Assembly (NCBI GenBank): GCA_030533445.1 | Contig: CM060081.1 | Location: 1,233,815 to 1,297,814 of the forward strand | Reading direction: 5' to 3' | DNA from: Cyprinodon diabolis | Taxonomy: Eukaryota > Chordata > Actinopteri > Cyprinodontiformes > Cyprinodontidae | DNA: 64,000 bases | Shown here: piece by piece, positions 9,896-21,734 of the stretch | Position numbering within the stretch: position 1 is the stretch's first letter | Layout: every line of letters begins with the position of its first letter | The notes under the pieces: model-generated | The model's input: only the letters and a program-made list of their open reading frames with translations | What the model was told of the DNA's origin: nothing | Database searches by the model: none | Made by a program: the position numbers and the translations under genes

Positions 9896-11385
9896 ATCAC
9901 CACATTACATCGATATTGTTAGCTAATGTTTAGCATCTTACTAATAAGACTTAGTTCCTCATTTGTTTGCCTACAATGTTTAGTATGTTTCTTTACATCG
10001 TTTTCTTACCTACAAGACAAAAGTGTTTGCATTTTTGTATGACTTGGTTTGAGTCAGGGACGGCCAATTAAGTCTTACAACCGTACCTTGCCTGTCACCC
10101 AGTGACACACCGAGTAGGGCGATATTACGCCTCATAGAGTCCTGCTGTTATTGGTTAAGACCACGTGGGCTGTTTTGCTTTGTAGCAAATACAATAAAGT
10201 TTCAAACAAGGCTGGACAGGCCTGGTTTGCATAAAGCAGAGCAGTGTTACCGGCTTGCAGAAGAGTGAAACACACAGCTGAAAGTGGATCAATGCACGCA
10301 GCACGAAGCTGAATAATAACAACGGTCCGATATTTTTAAAAAAAATACAGCTTAGAAAAGCCACTGGGGCTTATTTTAGCTTGAAAAGCAGCAGTTCCAC
10401 TATTTTTATAGACTTTTATATTATTTTAGGTTAATAAATGTATACACTGATTCAGAAAAAAACTGGAAAAATGCTTGCCTCATAAATGTGTAGTTGCCAT
10501 CAAAATGCTTTAGTGATATTCTATGGGTCAAATAGTTGAGAAAAAGCATTTGGCAAAATTTGGCACAATCTGGCACATTTGGACAGGTCTGGAGACACTG
10601 GTGACACCAAACGTTCAAAGCCCCACAGTTCTGGAACTGTTGTAGCTAGAGGTCGGATATTTTCTGCATCTGTGCTTCACATGATGCAATCTAATACAAT
10701 GAGACATGCCTATTGTCAAGCATTTTTGCTGTTCAAAAAAGACCTATTATTTCCAAGAATTAAAAGAAAACTACTTTGAGTCATGTTTAAACTGATACAG
10801 CTTAGACTGTGTTTTAGCAACACCATTTATATTTTAAGAAACTAGAAGGAATTAGCTTTCAAATCATGTATCACACATGTAATGTGGGCTGACAGTTCCT
10901 CAGTTATTTGCTTTTTTGGGTATGGGAAATAGGGGAGGATTAGTTGAAATTGGGTGGGTGTTAAGAGGCTATGCCAGGAATTCAAGCCCGGACCTTCAAC
11001 AGCGCTACAAACTGCTACCCACTGTGCAACCCTATATTAAATGATCATTAGCTAAAGATAGAGCGACAATAGCCAGGGATTTACCTCTTTCCACTCACAT
11101 CTGTATTTTGGTAGCCGTTTCCAATTGAGGACAATTTCCATAGAGGACAATCGGGTGTAACTAAGCTGACAGAGCTGCAGAGGTCACTGGTGTTTATATC
11201 TAGGCAACCGCTACAGCAGCATCAACGATGCTGACTCTGAGGAGGCCCTGCTTACTGTAGATCCTACCATGATAATTTTTCTGGTCTCAGTATTTACTGT
11301 ATTTATTAGTTGAATATTGATAACTTTAGTGTTTTAATGAGACATTTATAAAAATAGAAAACGATATTTAATTGCCTAATAAAGG
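9896..11385. other. cadps intron, no recognised gene
   Basis: This is AT-rich intronic sequence between Rex3 and the solo LTR. I found no exon, RNA gene or clear transposon end in it. Confidence 0.5.
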
Positions 11386-12118
11386 TGTTGGGATCTGGAG
11401 GTCTGTCCACCTTCCTCCAGCAGAGGGCGCCTCTAGGTCTCCTGGAGCTGAGCTTACGACCACACCTGCAACCCATCAGTCATCAGGAGACCAGCATATA
11501 AGCAGCGGCAGGACTACACTCCAGCGCCAGAGTGTTAAGCCAGTTATGGTTAGCAAAGCCTGAGCCAACCAGCCTGTCTGATTCTCGGACTCCCCTGAAA
11601 CCAGAACTTGAACCTAATCAGTTTTTGTCTTCTCTGCCTCCTAGGAAGAAACCTGACTGAACCATGGAACTCTGGAAGAGTTCCCAATGCTGAAATCTGC
11701 CTGCCGGCTCTCTGGAGCTCATCTGAAGAATCAAACTGTCTGAACCTGCCTGCCCGCCCTCAAGAAGAGGATCGGAAGAAAGCTCTGGACCTGAACACTG
11801 ATAAGTCTGAAGTCCAGCCCTGCCGTTGCTTAGCCCTCTGCAAACTTCCAGCCTCTGGACCCACCTGGTTCCCTCCCTCAGCTGCTAAACCTGAACCACA
11901 TCACAGGTACAAACCTGCACAATTCCTCTGGGAAAGATCTTCCGCATCCTGGCTAACCTAACTGTCCCTCTCTACAGAGAACCCTGTGTGACCAGTCCCG
12001 GATCTGTTTCTCAGCATCTTTCTTATAACTTTGTGTTTGTTTCAATAAACAGTCAAACTTTTCATCTGCCTCCGTTGTGTTCTGCATGTGGGTTAGAAAC
12101 CTGAATCCCATCATGACA
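11386..12118 (+). mobile_element. Solo LTR, Ty3/gypsy-like (733 bp)
   Basis: It starts TGTTGGGATCTGG and ends CCCATCATGACA, i.e. TG...CA. Near the 3' end it has a CAATAAAC polyadenylation-type signal (about 12041). Flanking 5-mers are AAAGG and AGAGG, one mismatch apart. The same terminal sequence occurs in 44623-45372, and the beginning resembles 49182-49304 in front of the gypsy pol remnant. No internal region follows, so it is a recombined solo LTR. Confidence 0.75.
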
Positions 12119-12439
12119 AGAGGACCATTCTGTATTTTGCAGGACAGGTGTTAATCCTAGGTTGAAGGTGGGTCAGAAATATTAAAACATGTGTTTGTTA
12201 TTTTCTGATATACGAGCATATGTGGCCCTTATTTGTCTCTGACTGATAAAAAAAAAAATGTTCACCAGATTGTTTTAGGCACCGGTATGTTGGTGTGTGT
12301 TTCACCATTTATTTAAAAATTGTTTTAATTATATTTAAGACAAGCATGAGGTGTGATGGTTGAATTGAAAAACTGCCCATTTTCACAAAGTGCTAAAAAT
12401 ACTTTTGGATTAGAACCTTCATAGTTAAACCTGTGTTCT

Positions 12440-13110
12440 GACCAGTGATGACATATTTAGCCGCATGTCGTCATTCAACCGCTGGTTGTCTAGGTCAGTG
12501 TTTTTCAACCCTGGTCCTCAAGGCACACTGCCCTGCATGTTCTAGATGTTTCCCAGCTTTCACACACCTGTTATCAATTCATAGCAGATTATCAGGCTTT
12601 GCTGAACTGCAATCATCTGAATCAGGTTTGCTGAAACTCAGAAACATCCAAAACATGCAGAGCAGTGTGCCTTGAGGACCAGGGTTGAAAAACACTGGTC
12701 TAGGTGGTGTCCTGAAAACAATGTGGGCTACATTAATGATTGGCAATCCTTTTGGGGAAAGCCTGGTCTGATTCGGAGAGAGGGCATGCACCCCCCTTTG
12801 GATGGAGCAGATTCCCTCTAGGAATCTGGCCACATTTATTAGTCCTCCAAAACCCTGACCCCCCAGGGTGCAGACCAGGAAGCAGAGTTGTAGTTTAACA
12901 GACCTCTCTGCAGCTTCTCTACTGTTACCCACTCTTTACTCCATCCAGACAGTGTCTTGCCCACGACCAAAATTGAATAAATTAGCAAATATTCCCAAAG
13001 GAGTAAATCATGATAATCTAATTAAAATTAAAAAACTCCAATTGGGGAAAAAGTTAGAACGAATAAATGTGGTTTATTTAACATATGATCTCTTTCCTCA
13101 AAAAGTCTGC
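12440..13110 (+). mobile_element. L2 fragment: end of ORF1 and start of ORF2
   Basis: It matches the L2 copy at 33745-34210: the SDDM...SSFNRW end of ORF1, then the sequence around [19 protein letters not shown] that starts ORF2. It carries a frameshift early in ORF2 and is cut at about 13110. A hAT MITE sits inside it. Confidence 0.8.
12496..12697. mobile_element. hAT-type MITE (202 bp) inside L2
   Basis: Both ends read CAGTGTTTTTCAACCCTGG as inverted repeats, with a nearly perfect arm of about 35 bp. The 8-bp target duplication GTCTAGGT is exact (12488-12495 and 12698-12705), as expected for hAT elements. The L2 sequence is continuous once it is removed. Confidence 0.93.
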
Positions 13111-13572
13111 TGGTTCTCATCAGAAAATGTTGTTTCTGAACTCTTAAATACTGCAACTCTTGACCGTTTAAAGAGCTGCGGAGTGCTTCGGATGGATGAA
13201 AACAATGCAGCGGGCCCAGAGACCAGGCTGTGCTAGGATGAGGGCTGGAGAAAACTATGTGTTAGATGGCAAAAAAGGGGCTGCAAAGGTGGGCTAGTTA
13301 AGCTAAGAAGGAATCCCAACAGACACCCTCACCTGGACAGTAAACACCACCTCACTGGTTCAAAGGCCCCAGAAGCGCTTGGACTTCCTTGCTCCATATA
13401 TTTAATGTTCTGAACTTCCATATCATATTCTCCCACACTGTTTACATTGGATCACTGCTGCACTTTATGGAATAGAAATGTTCTGAAAGCTGTATGAAAT
13501 GAAATTTTATTTTGTATACACTGTGTATACAAAATGACAATAAAGGTTGTCTAAGTCTATCACTAACTTATT
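13111..13572 (+). mobile_element. Unassigned retroelement 3' tail
   Basis: It joins directly to the broken L2 fragment and ends with ACAATAAAGG, a tail-like AATAAA sequence. At 13509-13535 there is a perfect palindrome of two 12-base arms (ATTTTGTATACA) around CTG. I cannot name the family. Confidence 0.4.
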
Positions 13573-13574
13573 TC

Positions 13575-13872
13575 TGTATCTCTGCTTCTGTCTCCTTGAA
13601 CCCCAGTGGGCCTCAGCAGATGGCCGCTCACACTGAGCCTGGTTCTGCTGGAGGTTTCTTCCTGTTAAAAGGGAGTTTTTCCTCTCCACTGTCACTACAA
13701 GCATGCTTAGTGTGAGGGATTGCTGAAGAGTCAATGAGTCGATGCAAATGAACTTGTTTTCATTATACAGAAAACTTTAAATCAATTTGACTGGTTGAAT
13801 TGTAATGTTCCTTGAGGATGACATGTTGTGAATTAGCACTATAGAAATAACTGAATTGGATTGAATTGAATT
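13575..13872 (+). mobile_element. L2 3'-end fragment
   Basis: It starts at the GTATCTCTGCTTCTGTC part of the L2 3' untranslated region and ends in GAATTGAATT units. It shares AAAGGGAGTTTTTCC and CAAGCATGCTTAGTGTG with the other copies. Confidence 0.88.
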
Positions 13873-15376
13873 ACCTACTGATGAACAAATTATTATATTT
13901 TAAACGATCATTATCACCTATGTCATTGCTCAAGATCATTCAACTAGTTACCAGTATCTTGTAGAAATGTGCAGAAAAATCTGGTTAGGTGTAAAACGGG
14001 TTTTATTACTGGAATACCAATGAAATGTTTTTAGATTAATTCATCAGGAAAGTATAAATAAGTTAAAATGTTTGAATAAAAAAAAAAAAGCAAATAATGT
14101 TTTTCATAACTGATCCACCTGTTTTACATTTTTCATCCGTTTGTTGATAGATACTTGTTCCAATTTTCCTTCAGGAACAAACTATAAAACAGGCCTGAAT
14201 TGGAGGCGACTGGCCTTTCACTCTGTTTGAAAAGGTTTTGACACCTAAACACGAGTCTTTATCAGCTTAGTGTCAACATCTAGAACATTTGACAAGTTCC
14301 TTTTTATAAAATAATATTATATACATATACATACAGTGGCAGCTGGTGGAGTTTTCTCTGGGGGGGCTATCATTTCAAAATAGACGTATACCAAAAATCA
14401 GTAAAACTGATAACTTAGTATACCAGGTTATCACACCAGTATATGAATATGAATGCCAACAACAAAAAACATTCGAAAAGAACTTTAAAAAAACAGAACG
14501 TAATATCATATACAGCTTTAGTGTTTGTACAAACATTTTGCCCTTTTGAAGCTTTGTGGAGGCAAATCTGTTTCGCATGGTCCAATATTGTGTCACAAAC
14601 CTAAAAATATATGTACCAGTTTAAAAATGTCTGTTAGTCAGCTTTATATTTCCTATTTAGAGGAATAAATATTATTTATTTTCCCGAGAATGTGTTTATT
14701 TAAGAGCAACTATGAAAATGAACAAACATCTAGAAAAAGTACAACATATGAATATGAATTCCAGATTTTTTATTCTTCTTTGCCTTTTCTAAAAAGTGTT
14801 TTGATCAGTCCTACCTGTCTTTATCCATGCTGGGTCAGATCCTGATGTTTGAAAAAGGATGCAGGCAGTCAAGGCAGCAGAATAAAGGACTAGCCTCTCT
14901 GCATGCAGTTAGTTCTGGACCGAGTTTACAGTCTCCCACTGTCTTTGGGCTACTGATTGATATTGATGTTCGGCTTATCAGAGCCAAGAGCTTTTAGCTC
15001 TAGCTTCTCTTGGTAAGTTATCTGCTTAGAAGGTTTTGCTTTGAGGGACTTCACTGAACTGATTTTTTTCTTGTGCTATTTCTCTCTCTCTCTCTTCCCA
15101 ATGCTTCTCCAACTTCAGCGACTCGACCTGTCAATCACCCTCAAAACGTCGTCACTATGGCGGGAGGTGGTGAGCAAATACACTTCCTGTCACCTCAGGT
15201 CGCTGCACCCTGGGCCTCAGCAAACATTTCTGCTTACTAGGCGGAAATACGTAACCAATCCGATGAAAAAGGAAATGATGCTTTACTCATCATTATAGAT
15301 GAAACATTTATCTTGCACATCTAAAAATATATGGGTCATTGGGTGGGTGGGGCAGTGCCCTCTATTTGCAAGCCAC
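13873..15376. other. cadps intron, no recognised gene
   Basis: AT-rich sequence. At 14336 the motif CAGTGGCAGCTGGTGG resembles a hAT-type end, but I could not find a convincing partner with a matching target duplication. A pyrimidine tract is at 15083-15097. Confidence 0.4.
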
Positions 15377-15391
15377 CCCCCTCTCTCTCTC

Positions 15392-15462
<71 letters not shown>
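15377..15462. repeat. (CT)n followed by (TA)n microsatellite
   Basis: About 15 bases of CT lead into about 68 bases of TA with one AC interruption placed much as in the tract at 6089-6162. Confidence 0.92.
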
Positions 15463-15635
15463 GGCCAAAGATTATATATACATAATATAGAAATATGGGC
15501 TATAATACATATTTATTCTAACTTAAGTTTATTTGTTGTGCGGAATGCTGTATTGACATACCATTCCGCACAAACAAAAAATAAAGACACCTCTTTCATT
15601 TAACACCTGATCTTTGATAGAAAGGTGCCCCTACA
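15461..15635. repeat. 175-bp module, copy 2
   Basis: It is identical to 6161-6335 over all 175 bases, including the 11-base hairpin arms. The offset is exactly 9300 bases. Here it is followed at once by the antisense 3' end of a Rex6-like element. Confidence 0.9.
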
Positions 15636-15639
15636 TACA

Positions 15640-15838
15640 TATAAACAACTGTTTTCTCACCCCTCGTGGGGGGGTATGTGTCATCCTCAAGCTCGGGTCC
15701 TCTACCAGAGGCCTGGGTGTTTGAGGGTTCTGCGCAGTATCTTAGCTGTTCCTAGGACTGCGCTCTTCTGGACAGAGACCTCTGATGTTTTACCTGGAAT
15801 CTGCTGTAGCCACTCTCCCAGTTTGGGGGTCACAGCCT
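15640..15838 (-). mobile_element. Rex6/R4-like LINE, 3' end fragment
   Basis: It is nearly identical to 5085-5275: the end of the endonuclease frame (KTSEVSVQKSAVLGTAKILR on the minus strand) and the 3' untranslated end. It is cut abruptly at 15838. Confidence 0.88.
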
Positions 15839-17053
15839 CTCGAGAAGCAGGAGCATCGTGACGCATGTGAGCAGCTAAAGCAGTGCCTCATGAGCTTCTG
15901 AGCATATGAGGCACATGACATGATCCACAAGCAGCAGCTGCTGGAGTTGGCAAAACTGAAATTATGCTGCTTGACGTGACACATCAACCCATCAGAGAAA
16001 CTGATGTGGAAGCTTGCAGGGAGACAGCCACAGCATTGCTGATGCAGAGCACTATGATCACTCCTCTTAAACAGTTAATTCCAAAATTAACTAAAAATGT
16101 AGAAACCTGCCTAAAAAATATGTTCCCTTTTATTATTCTGGTGCCTGCAGTTTGTACCACATACCTGAAAAACAATTAAGTCTACTTCCAGACCCCACCA
16201 ACAGTAGCGGAAAACCCCAAAGAGGCAGCTGCTGCTGGGGATTCCCAGTGACAGCAAATGACGACAATATTTGGGGGTCTGAACGGCTCCCACAGAGAAA
16301 TAATATCTGAAGGCAGGATGGTAATCTGGATGAACTGATGTCTTCAGGTGGACTTTCTCACTTAAAAATTTATTCTAACTACTTTCTACCCGCTGATCAC
16401 AGCTAATATAGCAAAGCATCTCTCTGCCATTAAACACAGGAGCAGCAGAAGCATCTGGACTCACTTTACTGAACACACTTTAGCAGATTCAAGGATGGTC
16501 TGGAGGTAAGTCTGATCTTAATGTGTAAGAGCTTCAAAAATGAAGCAGAAGGCACCTTTTTGCAAGCCAGAAAAGTGCCTGTAGCATCAGTCCAAATATG
16601 ATACTAATATCCTCAACAAGGTCCCAGGCCGCTAGTGTATCAGAGATAGAGATGGAGTCTCTGCTCTGTTCAGGGGTATCTTTCTTCTAATTTCTGTTAT
16701 AAATTTATAAGTAAAAAAAAAAATAGTAGAAATACATAGAAATAGAATTATTTTTTTTTTTACCTAGTTGACCCCCAATTATTTTCAAAATATTATTTAA
16801 AACATTAGAAGACATGTGATGCACCTTTTGCCAGCAACATACACCCTTACCAACTACAGCGAAAGACATACTAAAATTAGTATGAAACGAAACTGTGCAT
16901 AAACATATAGACACTAGTTGAACTCTGTAGTGCATCTCCAAAACATACCAATGCTCTGTTCAGTGCTTGAATGAAATTTGCATAAATATTACAAATCTAT
17001 AGATTTTATTGTACTTTTTAAGATCATCAGCCTAAAACAACACTTTAACTTAC
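15839..17053. other. cadps intron, no recognised gene
   Basis: 15840-16180 joins the truncated Rex6-like fragment and has short open stretches with glutamine-rich coding-like content, but I do not recognise it. The rest is ordinary intron. Confidence 0.4.
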
Positions 17054-17190
17054 CCACAATGCTTCATGTTCTGTGGCTTATCCATGCGGATTGCTAGTTT
17101 TATCTTGAGGTCATCAGGGCAGCCTTTAGAAACTGTCATTTTATGGAGCTCACACTGTTTGGGACTGTTGGGAGTCGGATGAAGCACCAC
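17054..17190 (-). CDS. cadps: cadps exon: end of the C2 domain and lead into PH
   Basis: The minus-strand exon is 137 nt, phase 0 in and phase 2 out, from acceptor TTTTTCCAG to donor GTAAGT. It encodes [20 protein letters not shown], then [20 protein letters not shown] and NMKHC. The [10 protein letters not shown] motif is the conserved link from the C2 to the PH domain of CAPS proteins. The last two bases (GG) join the first G of the exon at 3873 to make glycine. Confidence 0.94.
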
Positions 17191-17268
17191 CTGGAAAAAC
17201 ATTCATTGCATTAGTTTCCCCTGTAAGAGAACAAATTAATGCATTAGTTAAATATATTGGTCTCAGAC

Positions 17269-17380
17269 CCTTCCTAGCTCCTTGTCTTCCAATGCCAACA
17301 CTCCAGTGCTTTCCGTAAACAGCTTTACTTTCACAGCAGGTAAAGGCTGGGTGGTTGTGAAGTCACCTTGGGTTCCCCAA
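17269..17380 (-). CDS. cadps: cadps exon: middle of the C2 domain
   Basis: The minus-strand exon is 112 nt, phase 2 in and phase 0 out, after acceptor TTTCTAG. It encodes [20 protein letters not shown] and [17 protein letters not shown], the C2 core of CAPS. The donor is GTCTGA, an unusually weak match to the GTRAGT consensus. It is nevertheless forced by the reading frame, because GR followed by the next exon's VVLHPTP reproduces the family sequence. The following intron is only 78 bases. Confidence 0.92.
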
Positions 17381-17650
17381 CTAGAAACAAGGACACAACA
17401 ATAAAAGAAAGTTAAGTTTTAGCGCAGGAGTCAGGACTAAATCCAGCTTAACAGTAAGCAAGGATTATACATACACTGAGGATAATTTGGATATTTTACG
17501 GGATTTCGTTATAAAAAATATACATTATTTCATCACTTTTAATCACCAACTGCAAATAGAAAACCCACCAAAAACATGCATGGTGCTAATACACAAATGC
17601 AAAGTCAAAACACTGCAAGTTAAGAAAAGAAATAGCTCTGGGTTCTGGTT

Positions 17651-20600
17651 GACTTATTTAGCGCCAATTCACAACACATGTCATCTTAGGGCACTTTACA
17701 GTTAACCAGATCATCTACTTTCAACTTTTAAGACTAGGCTTAAAACTTTCCTTTTTGATAAAGCTTATAGTTAGAGTGGCTCAGGTTATCCTGATCTATC
17801 TCTATAGTTCTGCTGCTTTAGGCTTAGACTGCTGGAGGACATAGGGACCCCTTATCCATCATTCTGCTTCATTCTATCTCTATTCTCCCACTCTGCAGAA
17901 TCTGTTAGTTCAATCTCTAACGTTCTGCTCTCTCTGCTTTTTCTCATAGTAGCTTCATCTGGTCTGTTCCTGTTTGGCTGTGACTCCATCCTGGAGAGAA
18001 ATATCAGCTGTGCTGCTGCCATCAACACCTTTGTTTCTAGATGTTGGAGCTTGGCCTGTTTTCCAGTGTAGTCCTGTAGTCCGTGAGACAGACCTCTCAA
18101 ATGTCTGCCTCACGGACTAAAACTGGTAGTTGGTTCCACAGGAGAGGAGCCTGAGAACTAAAAGATCTGCCTCCCGTTCTACTTTTAGAAGTTCTAGGAA
18201 CCACTAGTAAACCTGCAGATTGAGAGCGAAGTGCTCTGTTAGGAACATAAGGAACAATCAGATCTCTGATATCAGATGGAGCTTGGCCATTTAAGGCTTT
18301 ATATGTGAGAAGGAGGATTTTAAATTCTATTCTGGATTTAACAGGAAGCCAATGAAGAGAAGCCAGGATAGGAGAGATATGATCTCTCTTTTTCATTTTC
18401 ATCAGAACTCTGGCTGCAGCATTTTGGATCAGCTGAAGGCTTTTAACTACAGTTTGTGGACTTCCTGATAGTAAAGAATTACAATAGTCCAGCCTTGAAG
18501 TAACAAATGCATGGACTAGTTTCTCAGCATCACCCCTGGACAGGAGATTTCTCATTTTTGCAATGTTCCTCAGATGAAAGAAGGAAATTCTAGAAACCTC
18601 TTTGATCTGGGATTTAAATGACAGGTCCTGATCAAAAATAACACCAAGATTTTTTACTTTATTATCTGAAATCAGTTTAATCCCATCCAAATGAAGTGAC
18701 TGGCTAATCAGCTTCTTTTTCAGAGACTCTGGTCCAAAGACTATAACTTCTGTTTTGTCTGCATTCAGAAGCAGAAAGTTAAGAGTCATCCAGGTTTTTA
18801 TGTCTTCAGACATGCCTGTAATCTATGTAATGGGTTAGCTTCATCTGGATTATAGACAGATATAGCTGGGTATCATCAGCATAACAGTGGAAATTAATCC
18901 CATGCTGTCTAATAACTCTACCGATTGGGAGCATGTATAAAGTAAAGAGAATTGGTCCTAGCACTGATCCCTGTGGTACTCCACAGGTAACCTTTGAGCA
19001 TATTGAAGATCTATCATTAACATAAACAAACTGAATTCGATCAGATAGATCAGATTTAAACCAGTCTAGTGCTGTTCCTTTAATTCCAACAAAATATTCA
19101 AGTCTTTCTAAAAGAATATTATGATCAACTGGATCAAATGCAGCACTAAGATCCAACAGGACGAGCACAGATACAAGTCCATTATCTGAGGCCATGAGAA
19201 TATCATTAGTGACTTTCACCAGAGCTGTTTCAGTGCTATGATGAGCTCTAAAGCCAGACTGAAACTCTTCAAAAAGTTCATCATGGTGTAAGTGGTCGCA
19301 AACTTGTTTGGCAACTACTTTCTCAAGAATTTTGGATAAGAAAGGAAGATTGGATATAGGTCTATAATTGACCAAGTCATCTGGGTCAAGAGACGGTTTC
19401 TTAAGCAAAGGTTTAATTACAGCAACCTTAAAAGCCTTTGGTACTTATCCCTGTAACAGAGATAGATTAATCACATCTAAAATGGAGGAGGAGATCAAAG
19501 GGAATGCCTCCTTAAATAACCTGGTTGGAACTGGATCTAACATAAAAGTTGAAGGCTTAGATGAAGACAATAATTTTGCTAATTCAGAAAGTTCAACTGG
19601 ATCAAAGCAGTCTAAACCCGGTTCAGATTCCATGACTACCTCAGGTACAATCGCGGATAGAGGAGTGCTCATGATCTTATTTTTAATAAGATTAATCTTA
19701 TTTATAAAGAATCCCATAAAATCATTGCTGCTAAGAGCAGGTGGAATGGACGGTTCAACAGAGCTATGGCTCTGGGTGAGTTTGGCAACTGTATTAAAAA
19801 GAAATCTAGGATTATTCTTATTCTCCTCTATTAATGAGGAGAAGTATGCTGCTCTTGCTTTACAAAGGGTCCTCTTATACAGCAGTAAACCATTTTTCCA
19901 GACTAGGAAGGACTCCCGCAGGCCTGTGGAGCGATATTTTCTCTCCAGTTTCCTAGCATTTTGCTTCAAAGTACGCAGCTCTGCATTAAACCAAGGAGCA
20001 AGCTTTCTATTTTCAACGGTTTTCATTTTCAAGGGAGCTGCGTTGTCTAAGGCAGTACGCAGAGAACTAGCAACCCCATCAACAAAATCATCAACCTGTG
20101 AAGGGGAATAAGCTAAGCTTTTGCACTCTGCAGCACTGCTCAGCGACACAGAGGAGAGAGAAAGTGAAGCCGATTCTTTAAAATTTATAACTGCACTATC
20201 TGATAAAGATCTACTAAAATTGAACCTTCTTTTGGGGGAGGAGAACTCTGTTAAAGTAATCCTGAAGGTTATTAGAAAGTGGTCAGAGAGGACAGGGTTG
20301 TGAGGAAATACTGTTATTTCTTCACATTCTATGCCGTATGTCAGCACAAGATCCAAAGTATGAAGATGAGAATGTGTGGGACTATTCACATTTTGAACAA
20401 AGCCAATAGTGTCTAAGATAGCATTAAAGGCTGCTCTTAAGCTATCGCCTTCAATGTCAGCATGGATGTTAAAATCTCCCACTATGATGACCCTGTCAGT
20501 ATTTAATACCAAATCAGAAAGGAACTCTGAAAACTCATCTAGAAATTCAGAGTAAGGACCTGGCGGACGATACAAAGTTACAAAAAGAAGAGGTTTTCTT

Positions 20601-21135
20601 GCCTTGAAATTTGGATCAGGGAAATTAAGGGTTAAATGTTCAAAGAGTTGTAGGTATTAACTGTTTTGGGAGTAATCAGTAAGTCAGACTGGAAGATTGT
20701 TGCTACTCCTCCTCCTCGCCCAGAACTTCTGGGTATGTGAAAATTTAAATAGCTTGAAGGAGTTGCCTCGTTTATGCTCACATAATCCTCTTGCTGCAGC
20801 CAGGTTTCTGTAAGGCAAAACAAGTCAATGTGATTATCACAAATCAAGTCATTAACTAGCAGACTTTTAGAGGAAAGAGATCTTATGTTAAACAGACCGC
20901 ATTTAATTGTTTTAACTTTTTCCCCAATTGGAGTTATTTTGATTTTAATTAGATTATCATGATTTACTCCTTTGGGAATCTTTGCTAATTTATTAGATTT
21001 TGGTCGTGGGCAAGACACTGTCTGGATGGAGTAAAGAGTGGGTAGCAGTAGAGAAGCTGCAGAGAGGTCTGTTAAACTACAACTCTGCTTCCTGGTCTGC
21101 ACCCTGGGGGGTCAGGGTTTTGGAGGACTAATAAA
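17651..21135 (-). mobile_element. L2 (Maui-like) LINE copy A, antisense, with an internal inversion
   Basis: On the minus strand it runs from the end of ORF1 (21135) through an endonuclease (21102-20632, with [11 protein letters not shown], and 20575 onward, with VGDFNIHAD) and the reverse transcriptase (19408-18806, with [10 protein letters not shown]) to the C-terminal part (18813-18097). Breaks are a frameshift near 20630, a stop after the [10 protein letters not shown] part (about 19447), a one-base loss just after the YADD box, and the shared frameshift at about 18806. The 3' untranslated part (17717-18093) is inverted, and 17651-17716 returns to antisense. Confidence 0.92.
18078..18118. 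repeat. Inverted-repeat junction of the L2 inversion
   Basis: A 16-base arm AGTCCGTGAGACAGAC (18078-18093) faces GTCTGCCTCACGGACT (18103-18118) across nine bases, with one mismatch. Both arms are the same L2 segment (the VLVREAD coding region) in opposite orientation. Confidence 0.9.
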
Positions 21136-21454
21136 GATATACGGCCCTTGCCAGTCAAAGACAGCGAAATGGCAGCAACATCCCCTCCAACTTCCAGCCA
21201 CTGGCCTTCTGATGGGTGTGCAAATGTTTCTTACTCTGACTCCATGCTTTCCCTGAATTACAGGGTCCGACCAGGAGATAATGCCTCTCTTCAGATCTTA
21301 ATGTCCACAAATCTTGACTGAAAGAATATCTAATATGTTTAAATAGAAATTGTAGGGGACCAGCCAAAGGCCAATCGAAGGAAAGTGGGGGAATTTTGAA
21401 TGGCTACTACACAATGGCAGCCCACTGTTAACCCATGGGGATGTGTAAAATGCA
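21136..21454. other. Unassigned sequence and a partial SINE-like copy
   Basis: 21405-21455 (CAGCCCACTGTTAACCCATG and following) resembles the 3' half of the SINE that follows. The rest was not recognised. Confidence 0.4.
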
Positions 21455-21461
21455 GAGATTT

Positions 21462-21690
21462 AGGGATTGTGGCCTAGTGGTTGGGCATAGTGCTTGGAAT
21501 CCTGAGGTTCTAACTTTGAGTCCCACTCCCACAGACTGCTACTCTGGGTCCCTGAGCAAAGACTCTTAACCCCACACCGCTCCCCGGGAGCCGCACAATG
21601 GTGGCCCATTGCTTCCCAAGGGAATAGGTTAAATTCAGAGTAAATTTCGTTGCTCTGTATTTGTGACAATGAAATGACAATAAAAAAGCT
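21462..21690 (+). mobile_element. tRNA-derived SINE
   Basis: It has an RNA polymerase III box A, TGGCCTAGTGG (21470-21480), and a box B-like GGTTCTAACTT (21506-21516), spaced as in a tRNA head. A conserved body (GGTCCCTGAGCAAAGACTC) and an AATAAAAAAG tail follow. Antisense relatives are at 29139-29355 and 48107-48240. Confidence 0.8.
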
Positions 21691-21734
21691 GGAAATGTAA
21701 TTGTGTAGAAATGCAGAAATTGTGTGTAAATGTA

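Noticed and set aside
14336..14940. Possible hAT element from CAGTGGCAGCTGG to CTCCCACTG
   Set aside because: Inverted ends match only in part and there is no matching 8-bp duplication.
19368..20111. 247-codon plus-strand frame, with a similar one at 34956-35543 on the minus strand
   Set aside because: Both are antisense shadows of the L2 ORF2 coding sequence.
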